From: Streptomyces sp. CB00455
GTDB lineage: Bacteria; Actinomycetota; Actinomycetes; Streptomycetales; Streptomycetaceae
DNA: 64,000 nt
Reading direction: 5' to 3'
NCBI RefSeq assembly: GCF_001905445.1
Contig: NZ_LIVQ01000002.1
Location: 930,001 to 994,000, forward strand
In this document: positions 17,307 through 25,506 of the stretch, piece after piece
Layout: each line of letters starts with the position of its first letter
Numbering within the stretch: the first letter of the stretch is position 1
Position numbers and translations under genes: made by a program
The notes under the pieces: generated by a model
What the model was told of the DNA's origin: nothing
The model's input: the letters and a program-made list of their open reading frames with translations, nothing else
Databases searched by the model: none

Positions 17307-17485
17307 GAGGGGGTCCTTCCGAGGGCTCGGACTCACTACGCGCGTACCGGTCCCAGCCGACACAGAAGACGCCCGCTTTCGATCCGGCCGGAAGGGCCAG
17401 GTCAAGGCGATCAATCAAGTGTGCTTCAGCGTGGGCATGCCCCTGGCGACGGGCAGGGGACAGCTAACAGGCAGCGCAAAGGGTC

Positions 17486-17514
17486 AGTGTAGCCACTTGG
17501 CTCACTGATGTCCA
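17486..17514 (-). promoter_or_regulatory. rpoB promoter
   Basis: On minus, TGGACA and TACACT are separated by exactly 17 bp, about 180 bp upstream of the rpoB TTG. It is one of the best sigma70-type matches in the window. Confidence 0.7.
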
Positions 17515-17519
17515 GACCA

Positions 17520-17533
17520 GGTTTCCGGAAACC
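17520..17533. promoter_or_regulatory. perfect palindrome beside the rpoB -35 element
   Basis: GGTTTCCGGAAACC is a perfect 14-bp palindrome located 5 bp upstream of the rpoB -35 hexamer. It is well placed for an activator or repressor, but no regulator is identified. Confidence 0.4.
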
Positions 17534-17826
17534 GGCAACAGGCCTTCCCCGTGTCGTTTACAAACCAACCCTGCGTCCCACCCTGCGGCTCGCGTGTACA
17601 GAGCGCGTATCAGTACTGCCCTCTTCGTAGCCGATCCATGCCTCGGATCCCGGATCGGGCTGTCCGAGCTGACCGAGGCAGCGACGGGTCTGAGAATTGC
17701 GCGCCGCGTCTCGTTCGTCAAGGCCCCCTGCTCCGTGCGGATCATCTCGGGACACTGCGCCGGGGCAACGATGATCACCCTACTCCCCAGCGAGACCAGG
17801 GCAAGTCAGGCACTTCGGGTACGCCA

Positions 17827-17858
17827 AAGGGCGACCACCCTTACGGGTGATCGCCCTT
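17827..17858 (-). terminator. hairpin terminator after rplL
   Basis: Fourteen-bp arms (AAGGGCGA-CACCC / GGGTG-TCGCCCTT, one wobble or mismatch) around a TTAC loop begin 31 bp beyond the rplL stop. It separates rplJL from rpoBC, possibly only partially. Confidence 0.8.
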
Positions 17859-17888
17859 GACCGGAGCCTCAGAGAGGCCCCAGAGGTG

Positions 17889-18272
17889 TTACTTGACCTC
17901 GACAGCCGCGCCGGCGGCCTTGAGGGACTCGGCGGCCTTGTCAGCGGCCTCCTTGGCGACCTTCTCGAGAACGGGCTTCGGGGCGCCGTCCACGAGGTCC
18001 TTGGCCTCCTTGAGGCCCAGGGAGGTCAGCTCACGCACGACCTTGATGACCTGGATCTTCTTGTCGCCGGCACCGGTGAGGATGACGTCGAACTCGTCCT
18101 GCTCCTCGGCGGCCTCGACCGGGGCACCCGGGCCCGCGGGACCGGCAACGGCGACGGCCGCGGCGGCGGTGACGTCGAACTTCTCCTCGAAGGCCTTCAC
18201 GAACTCGGAGAGCTCGATGAGGGTCATCTCCTCGAACTGGGCGAGGAGGTCGTCCTGAGAGAGCTTCGCCAT
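17889..18272 (-). CDS. rplL: 50S ribosomal protein L7/L12
   Basis: Stalk protein that recruits translational GTPases. It is 127 residues. The N-terminal dimerisation helix ([24 protein letters not shown]) is followed by an Ala/Gly/Pro-rich hinge (about residues 36-53) and the C-terminal domain ending EVK. ATG at 18272 is chosen over an upstream in-frame start because it gives the family N-terminus and has GGAAGGA upstream. It forms the rplJ-rplL operon. Confidence 0.98.
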   Translation of the reverse strand: MAKLSQDDLLAQFEEMTLIELSEFVKAFEEKFDVTAAAAVAVAGPAGPGAPVEAAEEQDEFDVILTGAGDKKIQVIKVVRELTSLGLKEAKDLVDGAPKPVLEKVAKEAADKAAESLKAAGAAVEVK

Positions 18273-18382
18273 GATGGGCGATCCTTCCACTAATTCGGCA
18301 GGTGCCGGATGTATATAGAGGCGGGCGTAACGGCCCGCTACGACCCACGCACTAGGCGGCGTGGATCAGTGCGCGAGCCGAA

Positions 18383-18913
18383 TTACTCGGCACCGCCCTG
18401 CTCGGCGAGCTTGACGCGAAGCGCTTCCGCAGTGCGGACGAACTTCGACGGCAGCGCCTGGAAGAGCGAGGCAGCCTGAGACTGCTTGCCCTTGAACGCG
18501 CCGGCCAGCTTGCTGAGCAGAACCTCGCGGGACTCGAGGTCCGCAAGCTTCTTGATCTCGTCAGCGGTGAGCGCCTTGCCATCAAGGACACCGCCCTTGA
18601 TGACGAGGTTCGGGTTCTCCTTGGCGAAGTCACGCAGGCTCTTCGCCGACTCCACCGGGTCACCGGTGATGAAGGCGACCGCGGTCGGACCAGCGAAGTG
18701 CTCGTCCAGCGCGGTGATCCCGGCCTGGTTGGCCGCAATCTTGGTCAGCGTGTTCTTCACCACGGCGTACTGGGCGTTCTCACCGAGCGAACGACGCAGC
18801 GTCTTGAGCTGCGCGACGGTGAGACCCCGGTACTCGGTCAGCACGGCGGCGTTCGAGCTCTGGAACTGGTCCGTGAGCTCGGCTACCGCGGCAGCCTTGT
18901 CGGGCCTTGCCAT
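18383..18913 (-). CDS. rplJ: 50S ribosomal protein L10
   Basis: Base of the L10-(L12)n stalk. It is 176 residues, beginning [18 protein letters not shown], with the conserved YRGLTV and the C-terminal L12-binding helix. GGAAGGAGG precedes the ATG. L10 normally represses its own operon by binding the mRNA leader; the long leader upstream with a stable hairpin fits this. Confidence 0.98.
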   Translation of the reverse strand: MARPDKAAAVAELTDQFQSSNAAVLTEYRGLTVAQLKTLRRSLGENAQYAVVKNTLTKIAANQAGITALDEHFAGPTAVAFITGDPVESAKSLRDFAKENPNLVIKGGVLDGKALTADEIKKLADLESREVLLSKLAGAFKGKQSQAASLFQALPSKFVRTAEALRVKLAEQGGAE

Positions 18914-18972
18914 AGAGCGTCGGCCTCCTTCCGGGTGATGAGGACCGCTCAGAAGGGGCTGAACAATACGAA

Positions 18973-18999
18973 ACGCCCCGGCGCAGGCGCACGGGGCGT
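18973..18999 (-). promoter_or_regulatory. candidate L10 leader hairpin upstream of rplJ
   Basis: Inverted repeat ACGCCCCG...CGGGGCGT, with an internal GCGC extension, lies 60-86 nt before the rplJ ATG, inside the transcribed leader. Its position suits L10-mediated autoregulation or attenuation. The assignment is by position and structure only. Confidence 0.5.
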
Positions 19000-19127
19000 A
19001 AGCTCGACCGGATCACTCCGGGAGCTTTTCCACGAACACCTACGCAGGACGCCCGCGATCAGCGGATCCTTCGGCCACCGAACCCTTGCGGGCACGGCAA
19101 CGACCAGCGGTCTTTGGCTTCTCCGGA

Positions 19128-19157
19128 AGAGTACGTGAACGCCCCCAGCCGAGGCAA
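19128..19157 (-). promoter_or_regulatory. rplJ promoter
   Basis: On minus, TTGCCT and TACTCT are separated by 18 bp, about 215 bp upstream of the rplJ start, leaving a leader long enough for an L10-type control structure. Confidence 0.55.
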
Positions 19158-19283
19158 ATCGCCCTCAGGCCGCTTGAAACCTTCGGCGTCCGGTCGGCCT
19201 CGCCCGGCGTGCGGTCGGTCTCCCTGCCCGCCCAGTGGACGCCCTTCAGCGCGGAAGGGACGGGTCCGGGCGCCGTCGGTCTT

Positions 19284-19325
19284 GTCGGCTCCTGCCGGCC
19301 CGATTCCGGGCGGTCAGGAGCCGAC
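19284..19325. repeat. long imperfect hairpin upstream of the rplJ promoter
   Basis: Eleven-bp perfect outer arms (GTCGGCTCCTG / CAGGAGCCGAC) with further pairing inside (GCCCG / CGGGC around ATTC). It lies in the rplA-rplJ gap between the rplA terminator and the rplJ promoter. It could be a second terminator or a remnant; no gene is present here. Confidence 0.5.
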
Positions 19326-19438
19326 ATGGGGTGCCGGCCGGGTACCCGATCGTGCAGGGCCTGGAGGGCAGGACACGGCGCCCTCGGTATCGCCGCCATC
19401 AGCCCCTCAGTCGGGGGCGATGTGTTCGGTGACACGCA

Positions 19439-19481
19439 AACGGGCCCCCCGCCACCCCGTGAAGGGGGCGAGAGGCCCGTT
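19439..19481 (-). terminator. hairpin terminator after rplA
   Basis: AACGGGCC...GGCCCGTT arms with additional internal CCCCC/GGGGG pairing begin 26 bp after the rplA stop on the minus strand. Confidence 0.75.
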
Positions 19482-19506
19482 CAGCTACGCGGTGAGCCCG
19501 TCAGGC

Positions 19507-20235
19507 TCAGACAGCGGCCGGGTCTTCCTCGACGAGGAGGTTCCGGGTGCGGTTCGGGTCCAGCTGGATGCCGGGGCCCATGGTGGTGCTGAGGGCGGCC
19601 TTCTTGATGTAGCGGCCCTTGGCGGCGGACGGCTTCAGACGAAGGATCTCGTCCAGGGCCGCGCCGTAGTTCTCGACCAGCTTGTCATCGGAGAAGGAGA
19701 CCTTGCCGATGATGAAGTGCAGGTTCGAGTGCTTGTCGACACGGAACTCGATCTTGCCACCCTTGATCTCGGTGACAGCCTTGGCGACGTCCATGGTGAC
19801 GGTGCCGGTCTTCGGGTTCGGCATGAGGCCACGGGGACCGAGCACGCGGCCGAGGCGGCCGACCTTGCCCATGAGGTCCGGGGTGGCCACAACGGCGTCG
19901 AACTCGTTGAGGCGGTTGCCCTTGGCGATCTCGTTGATCAGCTCGTCGTCGCCGACAATGTCGGCGCCGGCGGCTTCCGCGGCCGCAGCACGGTCACCGG
20001 TCGCGAAGACCAGGACCCGGGCGGTCTTGCCGGTGCCGTGCGGGAGGTTCACGGTGCCACGGACCATCTGGTCGGCCTTGCGCGGGTCGACACCCAGGCG
20101 GAAGGCGACCTCGACGGTGCCGTCGAACTTGGTCGCGGAGGTCTCCTTGGCGAGACGGACGGCCTCGAGCGGGGCGTACAGCTTCTCCCGGTCGACCTTG
20201 GCGTCCGCAGCGCGGAGAGTCTTGCTGCGCTTCAC
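19507..20235 (-). CDS. rplA: 50S ribosomal protein L1
   Basis: Builds the L1 stalk that moves deacylated tRNA from the E site. It is 242 residues, of normal length for an actinobacterial L1. Conserved stretches are [18 protein letters not shown], the [14 protein letters not shown] signature around residue 135, and [12 protein letters not shown] near the C-terminus. It lies 89 bp after rplK, forming the rplK-rplA operon; L1 usually autoregulates this mRNA. Confidence 0.98.
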   Translation of the reverse strand: MKRSKTLRAADAKVDREKLYAPLEAVRLAKETSATKFDGTVEVAFRLGVDPRKADQMVRGTVNLPHGTGKTARVLVFATGDRAAAAEAAGADIVGDDELINEIAKGNRLNEFDAVVATPDLMGKVGRLGRVLGPRGLMPNPKTGTVTMDVAKAVTEIKGGKIEFRVDKHSNLHFIIGKVSFSDDKLVENYGAALDEILRLKPSAAKGRYIKKAALSTTMGPGIQLDPNRTRNLLVEEDPAAV

Positions 20236-20324
20236 TTCTGCTCCTGTGTTGTTTCTTCAGGCGTGGAGTCGTGGTGCGGACCAGCGCTTGGCCCTACCAC
20301 TGGTGGTGCTGGGGGGTGGCTGGA

Positions 20325-20759
20325 TCAGCCTTCGACCGTGATGCCCATCGAGCGCGCGGTACCGGAAATGATCTTCACGGCGGCGTCGATGTCGTTGGCG
20401 TTGAGGTCGGGCATCTTCAGCTCGGCGATCTCCTTGACCTGGGCGGCCGTGAGCTTGGCGACCTTGGTCTTGTGGGGCTCGCCGGAGCCCTTCTCCACGC
20501 CCGCGTGCTTCAGGATGAGACGCGCGGCCGGCGGAGTCTTGGTGATGAAGGTGAAGGAGCGGTCGTCGTAGACCGTGATCTCCACCGGCACGACCATGCC
20601 ACGCTGCGACTCGGTCGCGGCGTTGTAGGCCTTGCAGAACTCCATGATGTTGACGCCGTGCTGACCGAGCGCGGGGCCGACCGGCGGAGCCGGGTTGGCC
20701 GCACCGGCCTTGATCTGGAGCTTGATAAGCCCCGTGACCTTCTTCTTCTTGGGAGGCAT
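20325..20759 (-). CDS. rplK: 50S ribosomal protein L11
   Basis: Part of the GTPase-associated centre; binds 23S rRNA and is needed for RelA activation and thiopeptide sensitivity. It is 144 residues, beginning [19 protein letters not shown], with the proline-bearing [15 protein letters not shown] segment. It is the first gene of rplK-rplA, downstream of a strong nusG terminator, so it presumably has its own promoter in the 105-bp gap. Confidence 0.98.
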   Translation of the reverse strand: MPPKKKKVTGLIKLQIKAGAANPAPPVGPALGQHGVNIMEFCKAYNAATESQRGMVVPVEITVYDDRSFTFITKTPPAARLILKHAGVEKGSGEPHKTKVAKLTAAQVKEIAELKMPDLNANDIDAAVKIISGTARSMGITVEG

Positions 20760-20864
20760 TGCTCTCTCCGGGTCCTAGTGAGAGTTTTCAGCCGCCTTCC
20801 GGTCATCCGGATGGAGGCATACCGCACCACGATAACGGGTATCAGTGCGGGGCTAAAAACCGAG

Positions 20865-20900
20865 CAGGTCAGACCGCCCTTTGGGGGGCAATCTGACCTG
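20865..20900 (-). terminator. intrinsic terminator after nusG
   Basis: Perfect 9-bp outer arms (CAGGTCAGA / TCTGACCTG) with inner GCCC/GGGC pairing. On the minus strand the stem is followed by CTCGGTTTTTAG, a genuine U-run, rare in this genome. It separates secE-nusG from rplK-rplA. Confidence 0.85.
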
Positions 20901-20953
20901 TCCGGAAGCTCGGGCTCAGAAGCCGTGACTCACGCGAAGTGGATCAGCGCGGG

Positions 20954-21940
20954 TCAGTTCTTCTGGATCTGGTCGAAGCTGAGCTCGACCGGGGTCTCGC
21001 GGCCGAAGATCTCGACGAGACCCTTGACCTTCTTCGAGTCCGGGTTGATCTCGTTGATGGTCGCCTGGAGCGTGGCGAAGGGGCCGTCGGTGACGGTGAC
21101 CGAGTCGCCGACCTCGAAGTCGAGCACCTCGATCGTGCGCTTGACGGCGGGCGCGGGCAGACCGGCCTCTTCCGCGGCGGCCTTGGCGGCCTTCTCCTGC
21201 GCCTCCGGGGCGAGCATCTTGACGATCTCGTCCAGGGTCAGCGGGTAGGGGTCGTACGCGTTGCCGACGAAGCCGGTGACACCAGGCGTGTTGCGGACGA
21301 CGCCCCAGGACTCGTTCGTCAGATCCATGCGGACGAGAACGTAGCCGGGCAGCTTGTTCTGCCGGACGTTCTTGCGCTCGCCGTTCTTGATCTGGACGAT
21401 CTCTTCCTCGGGCACCTCGGCCTGGTAGATGAACTCCTCGACGTTCAGCGAGACGGCGCGCTGCTCCAGGTTGGCCTTCACACGCTTCTCGTAGCCGGCG
21501 TAGGTGTGGATCACGTACCACTCGCCGGGCAGCAGGCGCAGCTCCTCGCGCAGGGCCTGGACGGGGTCGACGGGCTCGGCGGGCTCGGTCTCGGCGGCCT
21601 CTTCGGCCTCCTCGCCGGCCTCGGCGTCGCCCTCTTCGTCCGCGTCGCCGGCCTCGGCGTCGCCCTCTTCGTCCGCGTCGCCGGCCTCGGCCTCGACCGC
21701 GTCTTCGATGTCGGCGTCGGCGTCGGCCGCAGCCTCGACCTCGGCGTCCTCATCGGCCTCGACGTCAGCCGCACCCTCGTCCTCGACGTGCAGCGCGGCC
21801 TCCTCGGCGGGGGCACCCGCCTCGGCGTCGGCGAGCTCGGCCTCGTCGGGGTCCACAGCGTCTGCCGCCTCGACGATGTCGAGCTCGTCCTCGACGGACT
21901 CGACGGAGTCGTGGCTCACGTTCAGGTTCGGGTCAGACAC
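20954..21940 (-). CDS. nusG: transcription antitermination/pausing factor NusG with long acidic N-terminal extension
   Basis: Binds RNA polymerase and couples to Rho or the ribosome. The GTG start at 21940 follows GGAAGAAG and gives 328 residues, well above the roughly 180 of E. coli NusG. Residues 1 to about 122 are a Glu/Asp/Ala-rich tract, then the NGN domain ([20 protein letters not shown] from about 140) and a C-terminal KOW domain ([18 protein letters not shown]). The acidic region includes a perfect 33-bp tandem duplication (21614-21679). Acidic extensions are usual in Streptomyces NusG, but the in-frame repeat suggests recent growth. It is co-transcribed with secE. Confidence 0.97.
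   Translation of the reverse strand: MSDPNLNVSHDSVESVEDELDIVEAADAVDPDEAELADAEAGAPAEEAALHVEDEGAADVEADEDAEVEAAADADADIEDAVEAEAGDADEEGDAEAGDADEEGDAEAGEEAEEAAETEPAEPVDPVQALREELRLLPGEWYVIHTYAGYEKRVKANLEQRAVSLNVEEFIYQAEVPEEEIVQIKNGERKNVRQNKLPGYVLVRMDLTNESWGVVRNTPGVTGFVGNAYDPYPLTLDEIVKMLAPEAQEKAAKAAAEEAGLPAPAVKRTIEVLDFEVGDSVTVTDGPFATLQATINEINPDSKKVKGLVEIFGRETPVELSFDQIQKN
21614..21679. repeat. 33-bp perfect tandem duplication inside nusG
   Basis: Two identical 33-bp units (21614-21646 and 21647-21679) plus the start of a third encode an 11-residue acidic repeat ([11 protein letters not shown]). The length is a multiple of three, so the frame is kept. Confidence 0.9.
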
Positions 21941-22023
21941 GGTGGCTGCTTCTTCCTGGATACAAAAGGTGGTGGAACATGCGAAAACGGGCGGCACCCA
22001 TCAGGCGCCGCCCTCCGCGGGGA

Positions 22024-22305
22024 TCAGCCGAAGACGAACTTGATGGCTTCCTGGAACCCATAGTCAATCACGGTCACCAGACCGATCATGATGACCACGA
22101 AGACAATCACCACGGTGGTGTACGTCGTGAGCTGGTTGCGAGTGGGCCATACAACCTTGCGGAGTTCCGCGACGATCTGGCGGTAGAACAGCGCGAGCCG
22201 GCCCAGGGGGCCCTTCTTGCCGCGCTTGCCGCCCTTGCGGGCCTTCTTCTCGCGCGTCTCGTCCTCGGCGTCAGGCATGTCGATGGAGCCCAGGGCGTCC
22301 GTCAC
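22024..22305 (-). CDS. secE: preprotein translocase subunit SecE
   Basis: Small essential subunit of the SecYEG channel. It is 93 residues from the GTG at 22305 (preceded by AGGTGAGAG). A basic cytoplasmic segment (KKARKGGKRGKKG) leads into the conserved VAELRKVVWPTRNQ amphipathic helix and a single membrane span (residues about 63-81). The adjacency secE-nusG is universal. A tRNA-Trp gene lies upstream on the same strand. Confidence 0.97.
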   Translation of the reverse strand: MTDALGSIDMPDAEDETREKKARKGGKRGKKGPLGRLALFYRQIVAELRKVVWPTRNQLTTYTTVVIVFVVIMIGLVTVIDYGFQEAIKFVFG

Positions 22306-22412
22306 GTCTCTCACCTGAATCCGGGTCGTGGCCGTACCGCGCCCGGTTGCGCCGCACGGCGTTGCATCGAAGTACGTACCTGCGCACACACATCCGAGAG
22401 GGAGTGTGGAGC

Positions 22413-22484
22413 AGGGCCGGAGGGACTCGAACCCCCAACCGCTGGTTTTGGAGACCAGTGCTCTACCAATTGAGCTACGACCCT
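22413..22484 (-). tRNA. tRNA-Trp (CCA anticodon)
   Basis: A 72-nt cloverleaf on the minus strand: acceptor AGGGTCG/CGGCCCT, D-arm GCTC...GAGC, anticodon stem CTGGT/ACCAG with loop CTCCAAA (anticodon CCA), and a T-arm with TTCGAGT. No CCA is encoded. tRNA-Trp upstream of secE is conserved in actinobacteria. Confidence 0.97.
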
Positions 22485-22677
22485 TTGCGTCCCCCAACCT
22501 ACCGCATCCGGGCGAGTGCACGGAGTGCTCACGCTCTGCAGCGGCTGGCGAGGTCCAACGACAGGTGAGTGTACGTGAACCGCGCCCTGACGTCGAACAG
22601 AACGCCTCGCGGCCCCCTTCGGTCCGGTGACTGAAACGGTGTGCGGCGCGTCTGGGCCGTCTGGGACGATTGCTCGC

Positions 22678-23904
22678 ATGACCTCTGCAACGCCTTCCTC
22701 CGAGCGCCGGGTGTCCGCCCGTATCGGCGCCATTTCCGAGTCCGCGACCCTCGCCGTCGACGCCAAGGCGAAGGCCCTCAAGGCTGCCGGGCGCCCGGTG
22801 ATCGGCTTCGGCGCCGGCGAACCCGACTTCCCGACCCCGGACTACATCGTCGAAGCCGCGGTCGAGGCCTGCCGCAACCCCAAGTACCACCGCTACACGC
22901 CGGCCGGCGGTCTGCCCGAGCTGAAGGCCGCGATCGCCGCGAAGACGCTGCGCGACTCCGGCTACGAGGTCGACGCGTCGCAGGTCCTGGTGACCAACGG
23001 CGGCAAGCAGGCGATCTACGAAGCCTTCGCGGCCATCCTCGACCCGGGCGACGAGGTCATCGTCCCGGCCCCCTACTGGACCACCTACCCCGAGTCCATC
23101 CGTCTCGCCGGCGGTGTCCCGGTCGAGGTCGTCGCCGACGAGACCACCGGCTACCGGGTCTCCGTCGAGCAGCTGGAGGCCGCGCGCACCGAGCGCACCA
23201 AGGTCGTCCTCTTCGTCTCCCCCTCCAACCCGACGGGCGCCGTCTACAGCGAGGCCGACGCCGAGGCGATCGGCCGCTGGGCCGCCGGGCACGGCCTGTG
23301 GGTCCTGACGGACGAGATCTACGAGCACCTGGTCTACGGCGACGCGAAGTTCGTCTCGCTCCCCGCGATCGTCCCCGAGCTGGCCGACAAGTGCATCATC
23401 GTGAACGGCGTCGCCAAGACGTACGCGATGACCGGCTGGCGGGTGGGCTGGATCATCGGCCCCAAGGACGTCGTGAAGGCCGCGACCAACCTGCAGTCGC
23501 ACGCCACCTCCAACGTCTCCAACGTGGCCCAGGTCGCTGCGCTGGCCGCCGTCTCCGGCAACCTGGAGGCGGTCCACGAGATGCGCACCGCCTTCGACCG
23601 CCGCCGTCAGACGATCGTGCGGATGCTGAACGAGATCGACGGCGTCTACTGCCCCACCCCCGAGGGCGCGTTCTACGCGTACCCCTCCGTCAAGGGGCTG
23701 CTCGGCAAGGAGATCCGCGGCAAGCGCCCGCAGACCTCCGTGGAGCTCGCGGCCCTGATCCTGGACGAGGCCGAGGTCGCGGTCGTCCCCGGCGAGGCCT
23801 TCGGCACCCCGGGCTACCTGCGCCTGTCCTACGCGCTGGGCGACGAGGACCTGGTGGAGGGCGTCTCCCGGCTGCAGAAGCTCCTGGCGGAGGCCAAGGC
23901 CTGA
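22678..23904 (+). CDS. aspC: pyridoxal-phosphate aspartate aminotransferase (class I)
   Basis: Interconverts aspartate and 2-oxoglutarate with oxaloacetate and glutamate; fold type I PLP enzyme. ATG at 22678 gives 408 residues, normal for the family; an upstream in-frame ATG would add 17 unrelated residues. Motifs: [12 protein letters not shown] near residue 40, [10 protein letters not shown] near 105, the [12 protein letters not shown] substrate loop near 180, and the PLP-lysine region [14 protein letters not shown] near 245. Class I enzymes of this sub-group sometimes act on prephenate as well. It is divergent from secE/tRNA-Trp. Confidence 0.93.
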   Translation: MTSATPSSERRVSARIGAISESATLAVDAKAKALKAAGRPVIGFGAGEPDFPTPDYIVEAAVEACRNPKYHRYTPAGGLPELKAAIAAKTLRDSGYEVDASQVLVTNGGKQAIYEAFAAILDPGDEVIVPAPYWTTYPESIRLAGGVPVEVVADETTGYRVSVEQLEAARTERTKVVLFVSPSNPTGAVYSEADAEAIGRWAAGHGLWVLTDEIYEHLVYGDAKFVSLPAIVPELADKCIIVNGVAKTYAMTGWRVGWIIGPKDVVKAATNLQSHATSNVSNVAQVAALAAVSGNLEAVHEMRTAFDRRRQTIVRMLNEIDGVYCPTPEGAFYAYPSVKGLLGKEIRGKRPQTSVELAALILDEAEVAVVPGEAFGTPGYLRLSYALGDEDLVEGVSRLQKLLAEAKA

Positions 23905-23925
23905 GCCGGCCGGCACCACAGCACT

Positions 23926-23959
23926 GAGCGGCGCCGCCCCGACGAGGGCGGCGCCGCTC
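23926..23959 (+). terminator. hairpin terminator after aspC
   Basis: Perfect 14-bp arms (GAGCGGCGCCGCCC / GGGCGGCGCCGCTC) around a 6-nt loop start 22 bp after the aspC stop. Confidence 0.85.
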
Positions 23960-24064
23960 CGGCGTTCGGCGGGGACCGGTCTGGGTCCCGGTCTGGTGTT
24001 CGAGCAAGACCCCGATAGGTAAAAGCCCCTCCCGCTCGGCGCGCGCGTACGGCAGGATCACCGG

Positions 24065-25084
24065 ATGGAGCACGTACGCGATCTCACGCTTCTGCCGAAG
24101 GCCCACCTCCACCTGCACTTCACCGGGTCGATGCGACCATCGACCCTGCTGGAGCTCGCCGACAAGTACGGCGTCCGCCTGCCCGACGCACTGACCGCCG
24201 GCGAACCGCCCAAGCTGCGCGCCACCGACGAGCGCGGCTGGTTCCGTTTCCAGCGGCTCTACGACGCCGCCCGCTCCTGCCTGCGCGAGCCGGACGACAT
24301 CCGGCGCCTGGTGCGCGAGGCCGCCGAGGAGGACGTACGGGACGGCAGCGGCTGGCTGGAGATCCAGGTGGATCCCACGTCCTACGCCCCGCTCCTCGGC
24401 GGGATGATCCCCGCCGTCGAGATCATCCTGGACGCCGTGGACTCCGCCTCCCGCGAGACCGGCCTCGGCATGCGCGTGGTCATCGCCGCGAACCGCATGA
24501 AGCACCCCCTGGACGCCCGCACCCTGGCCCGCCTCGCCGTCCGCTACGGCGACCGCGGCATCGTCGGCTTCGGCCTGTCCAACGACGAGCGCCGCGGCAT
24601 GGCCCGTGACTTCGACCGGGCCTTCGCCATCGCCCGCGAGGGCGGTCTCCTCGCCGCCCCGCACGGCGGCGAGCTCGCCGGCCCCGCCTCCGTCCGCGAC
24701 TGCCTCGACGACCTGCACGCCTCGCGCATCGGACACGGCGTACGGGCCGCCGAGGACCCCCGGCTGCTCCAGCGCCTCTCGGACCGGCAGATCACCTGCG
24801 AGGTCTGCCCTGCCTCCAACGTCGCCCTCGGGGTCTACGAGCGGCCCGAGGACGTCCCGCTGCGCACCCTCTTCGATGCCGGGGTGCCGATGGCGCTCGG
24901 CGCGGACGACCCGCTGCTGTTCGGTTCCCGGCTCGCGGCGCAGTACGAGATCGCCCGCCGCCACCACGCCTTCACCGACCAGGAGCTCGCCGAGCTGGCC
25001 CGCCAGTCGGTGCGCGCTTCGGCCGCGCCCGAGGAGGTGCAGGCCAAGCTGCTGGCCGGGATCGACCACTGGCTCACCGGGTGA
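24065..25084 (+). CDS. add: adenosine deaminase family protein
   Basis: Zinc-dependent purine deaminase of the amidohydrolase superfamily, 339 residues. The metal-binding HLHLHFTGSMR is near residue 15, the catalytic HGGE segment near 200, then GHGVRAAED, CPASNVALGV and the C-terminal metal-Asp motif GADDPLLF near 280. Textbook adenosine deaminases have HAGE and a SxNTDDP-type motif, so the substrate (adenosine, adenine or another aminopurine nucleoside such as a futalosine-pathway intermediate) is not certain. It overlaps the convergent gene at 25074-25490 by 11 bp. Confidence 0.85.
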   Translation: MEHVRDLTLLPKAHLHLHFTGSMRPSTLLELADKYGVRLPDALTAGEPPKLRATDERGWFRFQRLYDAARSCLREPDDIRRLVREAAEEDVRDGSGWLEIQVDPTSYAPLLGGMIPAVEIILDAVDSASRETGLGMRVVIAANRMKHPLDARTLARLAVRYGDRGIVGFGLSNDERRGMARDFDRAFAIAREGGLLAAPHGGELAGPASVRDCLDDLHASRIGHGVRAAEDPRLLQRLSDRQITCEVCPASNVALGVYERPEDVPLRTLFDAGVPMALGADDPLLFGSRLAAQYEIARRHHAFTDQELAELARQSVRASAAPEEVQAKLLAGIDHWLTG

Positions 25085-25490
25085 GCCGCAGGTCCCCCTG
25101 GTAGCAGTCCGCGCGCACCCGGCCGCCGCCCGGGAAGCCGATCTCCAGGTGGGTGCGCCCCTGCTCGGGCAGGGCGAACTCGGCGACGGAGGCGACCGTC
25201 TCGCCGAGGTGGCGCAGGAACGGGTGGTCGCCGAGGTCCTCACCGACCTCGATCCTGCCCCACTCCCCCATGTCGTAGGGCGCGTGCGGCGCGGCGGACT
25301 CGACGATCAGGCACCGGTCGGAGCCGGTGGTGATGCGGATGGAGTCCCCGACGCTGTCGATGAGCCAGACGTCGAGGGGAGCCTCGGATCGCTCGCCGTC
25401 GCTGATGTGCCAGGACGCCACGACTCTGCTGAGCGTGCGTCCCACGAGGCGGGTGGGGTCCGTACCGGCTCCGTGGAGGGGACAGAGCAT
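25074..25490 (-). CDS. conserved hypothetical protein, 138 residues
   Basis: I do not recognise a named family. It is a soluble mixed alpha/beta sequence with no signal peptide or membrane span. Notable stretches are VASWHISDGERSEAPLDVWLIDS and a C-terminal LEIGFPGGGRVRADCYQGDLRL. It has GC3-rich codon use typical of the neighbours, overlaps the 3' end of add on the opposite strand, and lies downstream of murB with a 16-bp gap, so it may be expressed with murB. Confidence 0.65.
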   Translation of the reverse strand: MLCPLHGAGTDPTRLVGRTLSRVVASWHISDGERSEAPLDVWLIDSVGDSIRITTGSDRCLIVESAAPHAPYDMGEWGRIEVGEDLGDHPFLRHLGETVASVAEFALPEQGRTHLEIGFPGGGRVRADCYQGDLRLTR

Positions 25491-25506
25491 GGGCGGCCGG
25501 GGCTCC

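Larger units (their letters stand above)
17307..17826. other. rplL-rpoB intergenic region and rpoB leader
   Basis: A 520-bp stretch on the minus-strand path from rplL to rpoB. It contains the rpoB promoter (17486-17514), an adjacent palindrome and an rpoB leader of about 170 nt. The segment 17540-17820 shows no gene; its short ORFs have no recognisable products. Confidence 0.6.
18914..19438. other. rplA-rplJ intergenic region
   Basis: About 525 bp without a supported gene. It holds the rplJ leader hairpin, the rplJ promoter and an upstream hairpin. In S. coelicolor I recall one or two small genes between rplA and rplJ; none with good coding features is seen here. Confidence 0.5.
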
